DNA of 47,726 nucleotides, taken from assembly GCA_050260015.1 (NCBI GenBank), contig JBLNBN010000035.1, positions 1-47,726 of the forward strand, given 5' to 3'. Positions 1 through 8,221 of this stretch are shown here, in pieces; positions within the stretch are counted from its first letter, which is position 1, and every line of letters starts with the position of its first letter. The notes beneath the pieces were generated by a model. The model made no database searches and had not been told where the DNA came from. It worked only from the letters and a program-made list of their open reading frames with translations. Position numbers and translations under genes: made by a program. This DNA is from JBLNBN01 sp050260015. Lineage in GTDB: Bacteria > Bacteroidota > Ignavibacteria > Kapaibacteriales > UBA2268.

Positions 1-589
1 CGAGCGTTACAATATCATTAATGCAAAGATAATTCTCCGTGCCGAGATCCATTCTCTGCCAAACGTTTCCATTATTCGAGGATAGGTAAAAGTCCGTGCA
101 AGCGCCGGCGAAGACATTCTGACCAAATACGAACAAAGAAGAAATATTTTTATCGGATATGCCCGCATTGATCTGCGTCCAGCTTGCGCCGTTGTCCGAG
201 GAGCGAAAAACGCCCTCTCCCTCGGTTCCGGCGTAGACGTACCCTCCGCCGATAGCGAAAGAAGTAAGCTTATAGGGGAGCGCGTCGGAACGCGTCCAAT
301 TAACGCCGCTATTCGTCGAAATATACAGCCCGTTATCGGCGGCCGCAAGTATCCGTACGCCGGTATTGAGGAACTTCGATATTTCGACTCCCTGCAGGTC
401 GGTCGGCGTCCACTTGCCGCCCAGGTTAGCGGAGCGGAAAACTCCCCCGCGCGTTCCGGCGAGCATATCGGCGTTGACTGTCAGCAGGGCGTTTACCGTT
501 CCGCCGTACATGCCGAAATTGAGCGGCTCCCACTGCGCGAAAGCCGTTTGAATGGATATAGCTATAAGAAGTAGTATCGTTTTTTTCAT
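1..589 (-). CDS. BNR/propeller-repeat surface protein, partial (3' end beyond window)
   Basis: This is the N-terminal 196 residues of a secreted beta-propeller protein; the gene runs off the left edge. It opens with ATG at 589 and a signal peptide (MKKTILLLIAISIQTAFA, cleavage before QWEP). Short repeats follow of the type GVFRSANLGGKWT, GLYISTNSGVNWT, GVFRSSDNGASWT and FYLSSNNGNVWQR, which are Asp-box-like blades typical of sialidase/photosystem-stability-like propellers. The start is a close relative of the gene immediately upstream (MYGGTVNALL against LYGGTVNALL), so the two are tandem paralogues 35 bases apart, probably cotranscribed. By analogy with that neighbour it probably ends in a type IX sorting domain, but that part is not visible. 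The ligand is unknown; a structural or adhesive surface role is inference. Confidence 0.85.
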   Translation of the reverse strand, partial: MKKTILLLIAISIQTAFAQWEPLNFGMYGGTVNALLTVNADMLAGTRGGVFRSANLGGKWTPTDLQGVEISKFLNTGVRILAAADNGLYISTNSGVNWTRSDALPYKLTSFAIGGGYVYAGTEGEGVFRSSDNGASWTQINAGISDKNISSLFVFGQNVFAGACTDFYLSSNNGNVWQRMDLGTENYLCINDIVTL

Positions 590-624
590 ATAAGTCCGTA
601 GAATTAATATTTGCAAATTATACT

Positions 625-2628
625 CTATAATTTAAGAAATAATTTGCATATTCTTCCAATCCTGGCGCAATACGCTCCGGCGGGCAGACGGCTAATATCC
701 AGGCGCCGCGCGGCCGAACCGTCGAGACTCGTTTCTAAAACGACGGCGCCGAGCAGGTCGAGGATTGTTATTCTTTCCGCGGCAGCGGCTGCTTCGGGCA
801 GTTCGACGGTCAGGAATTCAGTAGCCGGGTTCGGGAAGAGCCTTATTTTACTTTCAACGACAGGATCGTTTACGCTCGTGATGCCGAGGTCGGAGAGCTT
901 AGCGCGGTAGATGCCGTTGCTCTTGGTTCCGATATATATGTATTGTCTGTGTATTTTAATCGAAACAATAATACTATCAGGTAGATTGCCTGATATATCC
1001 TGCCATGTTATACCTTCGTCTTTAGTCATAAACAATCCTGCTTGAGAAGCAGCAATAACAATATTGCCTATTGTTTCAAACATATAAACTCTCTTGTTGG
1101 TAAATCCTTCAGAACGTTTTTCCCAGTTGTGGCTGCCAATATGTAAAATATAAAATCCATCATCCGTTCCAGCGATTATTTGAGAGCCGAGACTATATAG
1201 GGCAATCACGGCACAATCTTTAGGTATCCCATCCATTTTTTTCAACCAGTTTTGTCCTCCATCGCTGGAAACATATACTTCCCTATTCTTACGAGTGGAA
1301 ATATAAATTTTGTCGTTAATTGGCAATATAGAGACCGCGCCTTCACTAAAATCAAGTTTTGTCCAATGTATACCATCAATAGATTTATATAACATTGTGC
1401 CTACCGCATAAAGCGTATCGTTATTGCTCCGAAATTCGAAAATTAATGAGCCGTCATGTCCTGAGTTATTTTCGTACCACGTAGCGCCGTTATCTGACGA
1501 AACAAAAATACCGGAACTCCAGGTAGCTAAGTAAAGCTTATTATGAAAGAGGTAAAGCGTTCTGAACTCTGTTGCATCGATTGCAGAACGCATCCAATTT
1601 ACATTGTCTCCAGTTGAATAATAGATACGATTTCCATCGTTACTTATATCTCCATCGTTGCTTATAAAAGCTTTCGCATCGCCGTTAGTAGTAATGTTGT
1701 ATATTCCCATACTTGTTAATCCAGTATTTCTTTCACTCCAAGATGCCCCGGAGTCCGTAGAGAAAAAAATTCCATTGGATAACGTACCAACAAACAGTTT
1801 TTCATTGTCGAATACCATTTCATTAACCGAACCGGGCAAAGTTTGTTTTTTCTCGCTCCAATTCATTCCTTCGTCCAATGAATAAAACATACTTTCAGCG
1901 GTATACACATATATTTCTCTTCCGCGGGTCGCTAACGCTTGAATATTGGCATGCTTTTTCTCGGAAAAATTTTCTTTCCATGTTTCTCCATAATCGGTCG
2001 AAACCATTAACTTTGGTCCAACTGCCGTAAATATATTATTGGATGTTGCCGCAAAATTTAAAAAGGAAGAATTAATCTCTTGATAATTCATTCGACTCCA
2101 GGATTCGCCTTTATCAGAGCTTCTATAAACCCCTACATACGTACTTGCAAATACGTATCCTTCAAAAACGAAGAATTTTTGAACCCCTAAACCAGTATCG
2201 TCCACAGTAATTTCAGTCCACGTCTTGCCATTATCAGTGGATCGGTATGGCATATTCTCATGAGAATCTATGTAAACAACTCCTTCTGCAGCCACCATCG
2301 AATTAATGTTAGTAGATATGCCATCAATTGCGACCCAGCTCACGCCGTTATCTTCGGATATATAAAGCGCTTTATAGCCGCCGGCATAAATATGAGTCCC
2401 ATCCTTGCAAAAAGAGTTTATTTCCACGCCGCTAACGTTTGTTAAAGACCAGGTTTCTCCATAATCAGTGGAACGATAAACGCCGCCGTAAGTTCCAACC
2501 AGAATAGCTCCGTCAATCGGAAGTAGAGCGTTTACCGTCCCGCCATATAAACCGTTGTTCATTGATTCCCACTGGGAATACGCGAATTGATAAGTCATAA
2601 AGATGGCGAGTAGTAATAACTTCTTCAT
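625..2628 (-). CDS. Secreted BNR-propeller protein with T9SS sorting domain
   Basis: This is a 667-residue exported protein. Residues 1-18 are a signal peptide (MKKLLLLAIFMTYQFAYS). About a dozen short blades of the form VYRSTDYGETWS, LYISEDNGVSWV, IFFSTDSGASWS and LFMTKDEGITWQ follow, the Asp-box signature of sialidase-like propellers. The last ~75 residues form a type A T9SS C-terminal domain starting at RLFPNPATEFLTVE and ending in a basic strand. Such domains direct export through the Por machinery and attachment to the cell surface. The gene is 31 bases downstream of the MORN-like lipoprotein and 35 bases upstream of its own paralogue. Composition is a mosaic: the sorting domain is GC-rich like most neighbours, while the propeller body is clearly AT-richer. 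Secretion is well supported; the binding partner is unknown. No catalytic sialidase residues were identified. Confidence 0.92.
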   Translation of the reverse strand: MKKLLLLAIFMTYQFAYSQWESMNNGLYGGTVNALLPIDGAILVGTYGGVYRSTDYGETWSLTNVSGVEINSFCKDGTHIYAGGYKALYISEDNGVSWVAIDGISTNINSMVAAEGVVYIDSHENMPYRSTDNGKTWTEITVDDTGLGVQKFFVFEGYVFASTYVGVYRSSDKGESWSRMNYQEINSSFLNFAATSNNIFTAVGPKLMVSTDYGETWKENFSEKKHANIQALATRGREIYVYTAESMFYSLDEGMNWSEKKQTLPGSVNEMVFDNEKLFVGTLSNGIFFSTDSGASWSERNTGLTSMGIYNITTNGDAKAFISNDGDISNDGNRIYYSTGDNVNWMRSAIDATEFRTLYLFHNKLYLATWSSGIFVSSDNGATWYENNSGHDGSLIFEFRSNNDTLYAVGTMLYKSIDGIHWTKLDFSEGAVSILPINDKIYISTRKNREVYVSSDGGQNWLKKMDGIPKDCAVIALYSLGSQIIAGTDDGFYILHIGSHNWEKRSEGFTNKRVYMFETIGNIVIAASQAGLFMTKDEGITWQDISGNLPDSIIVSIKIHRQYIYIGTKSNGIYRAKLSDLGITSVNDPVVESKIRLFPNPATEFLTVELPEAAAAAERITILDLLGAVVLETSLDGSAARRLDISRLPAGAYCARIGRICKLFLKL

Positions 2629-2659
2629 AAGACACCCTTTTATTATATAAGAATTCTTC

Positions 2660-3280
2660 CTATTTTTTGTATACGCTCGGGACGCCGCTCTCAGTAACTA
2701 CAAGAGTTTCGCCTTTTGCGAAAGAATTTGCGCCGCTTATAGCGTCCGAGCATAGAGTCAACCGCATTATTCTGCCGTCAGGGTAGAAATAAACAGGCGA
2801 GAAGAGGCTGCTCTTGCAGGGGAAGCCCTGTATCGTTTGATTCCGCGAGAGGAAGCAGGCCTTTAGCGAGCCGTTCTCGTAGAAGTCCACGGATATCTTT
2901 TCGCCGCCCTGGCACTCTATGCCGTCGAGCTTTATATCCTCGGGGAACCAGACGGTTTTTATTTTATCGTGAGCGTTGTCGTAGAAGAAAATTCTGGAAT
3001 TGGGAGGGATCTCGTACCTGGAGTACTTGACCGGGGCGGCAGTCTCGAAGTTATCGACGTCGCCGTTGGGGAAGAAATGAATCCATCCGACGCATTTGTA
3101 GAGACCGATAGAGGCTGTGTCCTTCAGCCGGCATTTTTTCATCGAGCCGTCCGCGTAGCGCTCCTCGGAGCCATTATAGTAGGAAATCCTGGTCGGGGCG
3201 GGTTGGCGCAGGAGTTCGTACTCGACGGAGAAGCACCCGGCGAGGGCCGCGCATACGAAAAGGATAAGGAAGAATCGCAT
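2660..3280 (-). CDS. MORN-variant-like lipoprotein
   Basis: This 206-residue protein has a lipoprotein signal peptide: a hydrophobic N-terminus ends in the lipobox ALAGC, so Cys16 is the likely lipidated residue. The mature part has repeated short motifs built around an aromatic, an Asp/Asn-Gly and a basic residue (RYADGSMKKC, HFFPNGDVDN, DFYENGSLKA, YFYPDGRIMR), resembling MORN-variant repeats of YwqK-like proteins. Six scattered cysteines could form disulfides in the periplasm or at the surface. ATG is preceded by a GGGGGAGG stretch. A hairpin at 3405-3431 separates it from the WD40 gene upstream, so it probably has its own promoter, and the BNR-propeller gene follows after 31 bases. A truncated close copy sits at 8222-8500. 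Function is unknown. Confidence 0.82.
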   Translation of the reverse strand: MRFFLILFVCAALAGCFSVEYELLRQPAPTRISYYNGSEERYADGSMKKCRLKDTASIGLYKCVGWIHFFPNGDVDNFETAAPVKYSRYEIPPNSRIFFYDNAHDKIKTVWFPEDIKLDGIECQGGEKISVDFYENGSLKACFLSRNQTIQGFPCKSSLFSPVYFYPDGRIMRLTLCSDAISGANSFAKGETLVVTESGVPSVYKK

Positions 3281-3404
3281 TTCCTAACCTCCCCCTATAA
3301 ATCGTTAAAAAAATGCCATAATAATTCATCCAGCTTCAGCAAAGTTACTGATATTTTGTAAAGAATGCAATATTTTTTATGATATTATTATCCAGGGAAA
3401 TAAA

Positions 3405-3431
3405 ATCGGGATCTACTCAGTAGATCCCGAT
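3405..3431 (-). terminator. Intrinsic terminator of the sigma/anti-sigma/WD40 operon
   Basis: A perfect 12-base-pair stem (ATCGGGATCTAC with GTAGATCCCGAT) closes a three-base loop. Read on the minus strand it is followed by TTTTATTT. It lies about 40 bases past the stop of the WD40 gene and separates that operon from the lipoprotein gene downstream. Confidence 0.75.
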
Positions 3432-3473
3432 AGATGGATTAGGAAAACTTACGCCATTATTTTTAGGTCATCT

Positions 3474-5693
3474 TTATCTTTTTACGAAGCCGGCGCGAAG
3501 CTCCCCAATTTTTATGAAATACGACCCGGGCGCCAAATTGGATATATCCAGGCGATTATTGAATCCGTTCTCCATTACTTTTACCCCGAGAGGCGAATAT
3601 ATTTGAATAGGTTCGCATTGGTTAGCTTCCGCGTTAATGTATAGATAGTTTTCGGCCGGATTTGGAAAGACGACCAGAGAATTGTGCGACCTAACGCCCT
3701 CGGGAACTCCTTTTATAAAATCGGAAATATCATAAACCAGAATGCTTCCGTCGGAAAAAGCGGCGGCAAGGTATTTATCGTCTTTCGAGATAGATAGAGA
3801 AGTAATATCGGGGTGGTTATTACCTAATTTAACCATAGACAGCGTATCAATCCGGCATAGAATTTTTCCGGTTTCGACGTCATAGACGCGAATCATGCCG
3901 CCGTTGTCGCCGGTAATTATTTTGTCCTGCGCGTTGGTCGCTATAGCCGCCATCATACCTCCGAGCGGATAATTCGTAAAGTCCGTTTCAAAGGGAATTT
4001 TCGCTACGACTTTGTACTCCAGCGCATCCCATATCCAGATCGCCTTAGCCTTCGAAGAGTGGCATACGCTAAAGAACTTTCCCAGCTTATCCAAAGAGCC
4101 AACGGCCACTACGCCGGGCATATAAAAATTATTATCCTCGTCCGCGACCAGGTCCTTATCCAATTGCCAGAGTTGACTCCCTATACCGCCTTCGCGATAT
4201 ATACGAACATGCTTATCCCTGGAGCCGGAGATTATTTTTTCTCCGTCGTTGTAAAAGGCGACCGTATTAATATTATATACGGAAGTATCTACCTCCATGT
4301 AATTCGCCCCGGATTCTCCGCACGTCGCCAAGCCTTTGTTCCCTCCGATCAACAGGTCGTTGGGACCGTCTTTATAGGCAGTCGTATCCTTATGCCAATC
4401 AAAAGACTTCGCGCTAACCCCCGCGACTGTGCCAATAGTAGTATAGTCCGCGGTTGAAATTTTCACTATATCCGAACCAATACCAACAGCGATGAATTTA
4501 TTATCTCCGGAATAGGATACGCAGTTACCCGAGCCGGGGCTTTCGAAGCTCATAGATTTCTTAAGCGCGCCCGTCTTCAAATCCCAAAGCTTTAGGTAAC
4601 AGTCGTCGCCAATCGTAGCGATACAAGCGTTATCGGGCGAGACGCTGATTCCGTTTACGGAGCCGTTATGTTTCCCGCCTTCGATATTCGAAAAGCTTGA
4701 GATTATTTCTCCATCCTCCGCGTTCCAGAGCCAGAGTTTTCCGTCCGTCGCTTTTCCTGCAATATAATTATTACCCGGAGAGAACTGTAAACCGTTTATT
4801 TCTACTGGTATCCTAATAGTTCTTTTAATATTTGGATGAAGCGTTTCGTATAGATAGAAATAGCCTTTTACGTCACCCGAATAAGCCGCGTAAGCTCCGT
4901 CATAAGAAATTGCGGGATAATTTGAATCGAAGACTCCTTCCCACTTTGCTATTTCATCCCCCGAAGTTATGCTAAATACTCTTATAGGTTTTTCCGTAGC
5001 ATATCTGCTTCCGCCTGTAATTAGAAATTTACCGTCGGCGGAAACGTCGACGCTCGCAACCATATAGCCAGCGTTTATCGTGTCCGTAACTTCTCCGTTA
5101 GTCAGCGAATATAAATATACAGCGGAGTCCGAGTAGGCGACAAAAGCAATCGACCCGTCCGGCGCAAAACCAAGATCTCTGATCTCCTTCCCATTCCGAG
5201 TAACGGGGAATGAATACTCAAGGTCGCCCGACTCCGTATTGTAGACGTTAATGTCCTTTTCCAACCAAATATATGCCGCAAATTTCTTACCGCCCTGTAG
5301 AAAGGTCAGCGCTGAAACCTGCGGATATTGTAATGTAGTCGTCGTTTTTATTGAAGGCAGCTTTTCACCGGTCTCCGCGTTGTACCGGTAAATTTCCGCA
5401 GGACCTCCCCAATTAAGTTCGGAACCGATAATATAGCGTTCGTCCGAGGATACTTCCATTCTAATAAAGCTTTGTTGAATTGGAAACGTTCTCTCTAATT
5501 GTTTTGTTCCTACGTTCCAAACCTGCATTTCAGCGTTCGCTAGAATATAGATGCGCTCCCCGTTTGGAGTAAATGTATAAACATCGATTTTCGTGGTATG
5601 CCCTCGGCTAAGCCCTATAAGCTTCGCTTCCTGGGCTGGTAATGCTTCGAAAAGGGCAAAAAAAGCCGCTAACGATAAAAAAAGCGTTTTCAT
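3474..5693 (-). CDS. WD40-like repeat protein with T9SS sorting domain
   Basis: This 739-residue exported protein has a signal peptide (cleavage near ALPAQ, residue 21) and a long series of WD40-like blades. Recognisable repeat ends include MQVWNVGT, LWLWNAEDGEII, LKLWDLKTGALK, IWIWDALEYKVV and IRVYDVETGKIL, enough for two seven-bladed propellers. The C-terminus (VVFPNPAENYLYIN onward, ending AGFVKR) is a type A T9SS sorting domain, so the protein is expected on the surface or secreted. It is the last gene of an apparent four-gene operon headed by the ECF sigma factor, 27 bases after the upstream lipoprotein stop, and is followed by a strong hairpin. That placement suggests it is an output of the envelope sigma switch. 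The ligand is unknown. Confidence 0.92.
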   Translation of the reverse strand: MKTLFLSLAAFFALFEALPAQEAKLIGLSRGHTTKIDVYTFTPNGERIYILANAEMQVWNVGTKQLERTFPIQQSFIRMEVSSDERYIIGSELNWGGPAEIYRYNAETGEKLPSIKTTTTLQYPQVSALTFLQGGKKFAAYIWLEKDINVYNTESGDLEYSFPVTRNGKEIRDLGFAPDGSIAFVAYSDSAVYLYSLTNGEVTDTINAGYMVASVDVSADGKFLITGGSRYATEKPIRVFSITSGDEIAKWEGVFDSNYPAISYDGAYAAYSGDVKGYFYLYETLHPNIKRTIRIPVEINGLQFSPGNNYIAGKATDGKLWLWNAEDGEIISSFSNIEGGKHNGSVNGISVSPDNACIATIGDDCYLKLWDLKTGALKKSMSFESPGSGNCVSYSGDNKFIAVGIGSDIVKISTADYTTIGTVAGVSAKSFDWHKDTTAYKDGPNDLLIGGNKGLATCGESGANYMEVDTSVYNINTVAFYNDGEKIISGSRDKHVRIYREGGIGSQLWQLDKDLVADEDNNFYMPGVVAVGSLDKLGKFFSVCHSSKAKAIWIWDALEYKVVAKIPFETDFTNYPLGGMMAAIATNAQDKIITGDNGGMIRVYDVETGKILCRIDTLSMVKLGNNHPDITSLSISKDDKYLAAAFSDGSILVYDISDFIKGVPEGVRSHNSLVVFPNPAENYLYINAEANQCEPIQIYSPLGVKVMENGFNNRLDISNLAPGSYFIKIGELRAGFVKR

Positions 5694-5720
5694 CGTCCAC
5701 CTTGTAAATTTTATAAATAG

Positions 5721-6353
5721 TTATTTTATACGATATTTTGTTAATTCAGATATTATAGTCGTATAATATAAATGGGAAATCTCATTATCGATTGTAGTTT
5801 CTTGTTTAATAAAACCTACGCCAGGAGAATAATACACATTAGTTACAGAATTATCTTCGCCCTTCGCTTCGTACCGGTAACATTTAAACGCTCCCGCTTT
5901 TACTTTTACTGTAGTGTCAGTAGAAATAACAGTCCATGTCCAGCCTAAGTTTCGGAAGACGTCGCCTTTGTTCGCGGGAAATTTGATTATCAGGAAATCT
6001 TTTCCCTTATTGGAATCAAGGACCGACTTAGAATGCAAGCCGTCTGATTCATTTGTCAACCAAACATTTCCAGTCGAATCAAAAGTGTGCCACTGAATCC
6101 CTTCCATAACCGTATCCTTTAATAAAGAGCGTTTCTCTTTAAAGAGGGCGATTGCTGAACCCTTATCGTCGTAAGCCGCAAATCCGTATTCCCATGACGA
6201 TCCTACCGAGAGGGGTTGAATTACGTTCGAGTACTTGCCGGGGTCTTCAATAAGGCTTTTTTTATAATTCTGATCGCTATCGAATATGTCCTCGCAGGAC
6301 GACAGGAAAAGAAAGGCGAGCGCTATAAATATATATGGGTATAATTTCTTCAT
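5721..6353 (-). CDS. Lipoprotein of unknown function in the sigma-factor operon
   Basis: This 210-residue protein begins with a lipoprotein signal (lipobox FLSSC, Cys20, followed by EDIFDSDQ). The acidic residues just after the Cys fit surface-exported lipoproteins of Bacteroidota, though that rule is not proven here. The mature region is a single beta-rich domain with alternating strand patterns (SSWEYGFAAYDDKG, CYRYEAKGEDNSVTNVYYSPG, GFIKQETTID). I see no catalytic motif and do not recognise a named family. It starts 14 bases after the anti-sigma stop and ends 27 bases before the WD40 gene, so it is almost certainly cotranscribed with both. A ligand-sensing or structural envelope role is a guess from context. 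Confidence 0.82.
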   Translation of the reverse strand: MKKLYPYIFIALAFLFLSSCEDIFDSDQNYKKSLIEDPGKYSNVIQPLSVGSSWEYGFAAYDDKGSAIALFKEKRSLLKDTVMEGIQWHTFDSTGNVWLTNESDGLHSKSVLDSNKGKDFLIIKFPANKGDVFRNLGWTWTVISTDTTVKVKAGAFKCYRYEAKGEDNSVTNVYYSPGVGFIKQETTIDNEISHLYYTTIISELTKYRIK

Positions 6354-6367
6354 AGGATTATCCTGCG

Positions 6368-7516
6368 CTAGAATTTGTAGTTAATTCCATAATTTAAAGA
6401 CAATTTGGAAGCGTCGAACCATTTGTCCTGGTGGTAGAAAGCTAGTATGCTATACTCCATGCCCAACACTACGGAGAAATTTCCTATCGGTTTATATTGA
6501 ATTCCCGCCATAGGCCGGGCGACGTACCCGACCTTATTCGCGCCGAGCGACACCTGCGCGATGCCGGTAACATCCCCCGCCCCGATGAGCTTCAATCTTC
6601 CGAGCGCGGAAAACGAGGTTAAATTAGGCTGCTGTTCATATCTGTAGCGCAATCCGCCAACATTGCCAGTATATTTAACGAAAAATGTCTCTTGCCGAGC
6701 TTCCGCCCCGACTGATAAATCATTCGATAAGTCATATAAAATTGCTATACTCGTATTATTTAACTTATTCCAACGACCCGGATTAATTGTCTCTTTCGGG
6801 AAGTTCCAGTTGACGAAGTTCCTGACTTCAACGGAAAGCCCAAGAATTTTTGTTGATGAAATATGAGAGTTTTTATCTTCGCCTATTAAATAAGGACGTA
6901 CGTAGGCGGCAAGGGGAGAGCTTTGATTTCTCAACGACTGTGCCGGCGGCGTAAGTGCGGCGCTTACTGATATCATTTCAATGGGGGTAAAACGCCGCCG
7001 TACTGTAGAAGCCGATTCGGCATTTTCAGGCAATGCAATTTCGGCCCCTTCCTTCCTCCCAGATTTAAGAGCAATTTTTTGCGGGAGTTCTTCGCTTTTT
7101 ACCGAAGGAAAAGCGGATCGGCTCTCAACTTGGGTTTTAGGAGATCCCTGTTCCTTAATTATACTTGGATTTAGGAATAGCAAAACGCCCAATGTCGCTA
7201 AAACTGCGGCGCCGGCTCCGGTTAAAAAATAAGACAAAAACCGCGTCGAAAGGAGCGGAAATTTTACCGAGGCGCTTGGAACCTGGGTTGCGGCATAAGG
7301 AACAGAATAACCGAGCTGGGCGAAAATTTGATTAGTAGCGGCCCCTGAGGGAGCAAAAGCTTTCGTATTCTTTTTTATCGTTTCCGTAACGGTTAAGAAT
7401 CCTCTGAATTGAGCTCGGAAATCGGCGTCGTATGCAAACTTACCGGCAAATTCCCGCTCTACTTCGGAATCAAGATTACCTTCGACGAAATCAATAAAGA
7501 TTTTCGAATTCTCCAT
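6368..7516 (-). CDS. Dual-membrane-spanning anti-sigma factor (Dma-like)
   Basis: This 382-residue protein lies one base after the end of the sigma-factor reading frame. Residues 1-55 look like an anti-sigma domain without zinc cysteines (IFIDFVEGNLDSEVEREF, then FRAQFRGFLTVTE). A single inner-membrane helix spans about residues 93-116 (FLSYFLTGAGAAVLATLGVL). Residues 117-200 are a polar, low-complexity linker. Residues 200-382 alternate hydrophobic and polar positions in strand-sized runs and end in the aromatic strand LSLNYGINYKF, the usual C-terminal signature of an outer-membrane barrel. There is no N-terminal signal peptide. This order matches the dual-membrane-spanning anti-sigma factors described in Bacteroides thetaiotaomicron. 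Inferred role: hold the ECF sigma factor at the inner membrane and respond directly to outer-membrane state. The architecture is read from the sequence; function is inferred from that family. Confidence 0.8.
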   Translation of the reverse strand: MENSKIFIDFVEGNLDSEVEREFAGKFAYDADFRAQFRGFLTVTETIKKNTKAFAPSGAATNQIFAQLGYSVPYAATQVPSASVKFPLLSTRFLSYFLTGAGAAVLATLGVLLFLNPSIIKEQGSPKTQVESRSAFPSVKSEELPQKIALKSGRKEGAEIALPENAESASTVRRRFTPIEMISVSAALTPPAQSLRNQSSPLAAYVRPYLIGEDKNSHISSTKILGLSVEVRNFVNWNFPKETINPGRWNKLNNTSIAILYDLSNDLSVGAEARQETFFVKYTGNVGGLRYRYEQQPNLTSFSALGRLKLIGAGDVTGIAQVSLGANKVGYVARPMAGIQYKPIGNFSVVLGMEYSILAFYHQDKWFDASKLSLNYGINYKF

Positions 7517-7517
7517 G

Positions 7518-7610
7518 TTAGCTTTTCTCCTTAACTTCCGCGATGACAGGCTCTAAAATCTTTAATACTTCGTCCATAGCTCTTGCGCATCTATGCTTGA
7601 CGCAATCTTA
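7518..7610 (-). pseudogene. Post-stop remainder of the sigma factor (in-frame TAA at 7608-7610)
   Basis: After the TAA that ends the sigma-factor ORF, the same frame continues for 29 codons (DCVKHRCARAMDEVLKILEP, then VIAEVKEKS) to a TAA at 7518-7520. Set against ordinary ECF region 4.2 (a GxSxxxVKxRxxRA pattern), GET-stop-DCVKHRCARA aligns without a gap, so the TAA replaces exactly one residue inside the recognition helix. The final stop is one base from the anti-sigma start, and the AAGGAG that could serve the anti-sigma gene lies in this segment. It is either the tail of a nonsense-broken gene, a read-through product, or the result of a sequence error. Confidence 0.8.
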
Positions 7611-8105
7611 CGTTTCGCCTGTGATTTGAGCGATTTCCTGATTATTCAATCCCGAAAACCATTTCAATGCAAAGGCTTCCCTTTTATTTGGGGACAGTTG
7701 ATTTATCGCTAACGCTATCGTATTAATTAAGTCATGATTAATTATATCGGTTTGCAGATTTAAAAAATCCGGAATATCCTCTATATCAAATAATTCAGAA
7801 TATTGAACTGGACGATTCTTTTTCAGACGGTACATATCGATACTTACCGTCCTGGCGATAGTGTACAAGTATCCTGGAAGTTTAATGTCTCGCTTTCCCG
7901 ATTTAGCGATTCTGTGGAATTTTAACCATGTTTCCTGGTGAAGATCCTCGGCTTCCATTCGATTTTCAGTAATAAATAAACAGTAGGAGTTCAACCCTTC
8001 GCAATACCGGAAATAGATAACGTTAAACGCTTCCGCAGCGGAGGAAGTTTCTTCTCGAAGCAGAGCTATCAGTTGATTGTTATCGTATTTCGAGTAATCT
8101 TTCAT
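7608..8105 (-). CDS. ECF-type RNA polymerase sigma factor, interrupted in region 4.2
   Basis: This 165-residue ORF is an extracytoplasmic-function sigma-70 protein. Region 2 is clear (FNVIYFRYCEGLNSYCLF, ENRMEAEDLHQETWLKFHRI, then GYLYTIARTVSIDMYRLKK, the -10 recognition and melting segment). Region 4 begins at NTIALAINQLSPNKREAFAL and reaches the first helix of the helix-turn-helix (LNNQEIAQITGET) before a TAA. Family members normally continue about 25-30 residues to finish the -35 recognition helix. Those residues are present in the same frame after the stop (7518-7607). The gene heads an operon with a membrane anti-sigma protein, a lipoprotein and a T9SS WD40 protein. Without read-through the product should bind core polymerase but recognise the -35 element poorly. 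Confidence 0.9.
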   Translation of the reverse strand: MKDYSKYDNNQLIALLREETSSAAEAFNVIYFRYCEGLNSYCLFITENRMEAEDLHQETWLKFHRIAKSGKRDIKLPGYLYTIARTVSIDMYRLKKNRPVQYSELFDIEDIPDFLNLQTDIINHDLINTIALAINQLSPNKREAFALKWFSGLNNQEIAQITGET

Positions 8106-8221
8106 TCAATTCACAATTGTATAATGCTCTATAATAACTTACGATATAATCCAATAAAAAGGGACAAACAAAGACCGCGCTCATAGAGCTACGGCCAATA
8201 ATTTATATTTTATCAAAAAGA

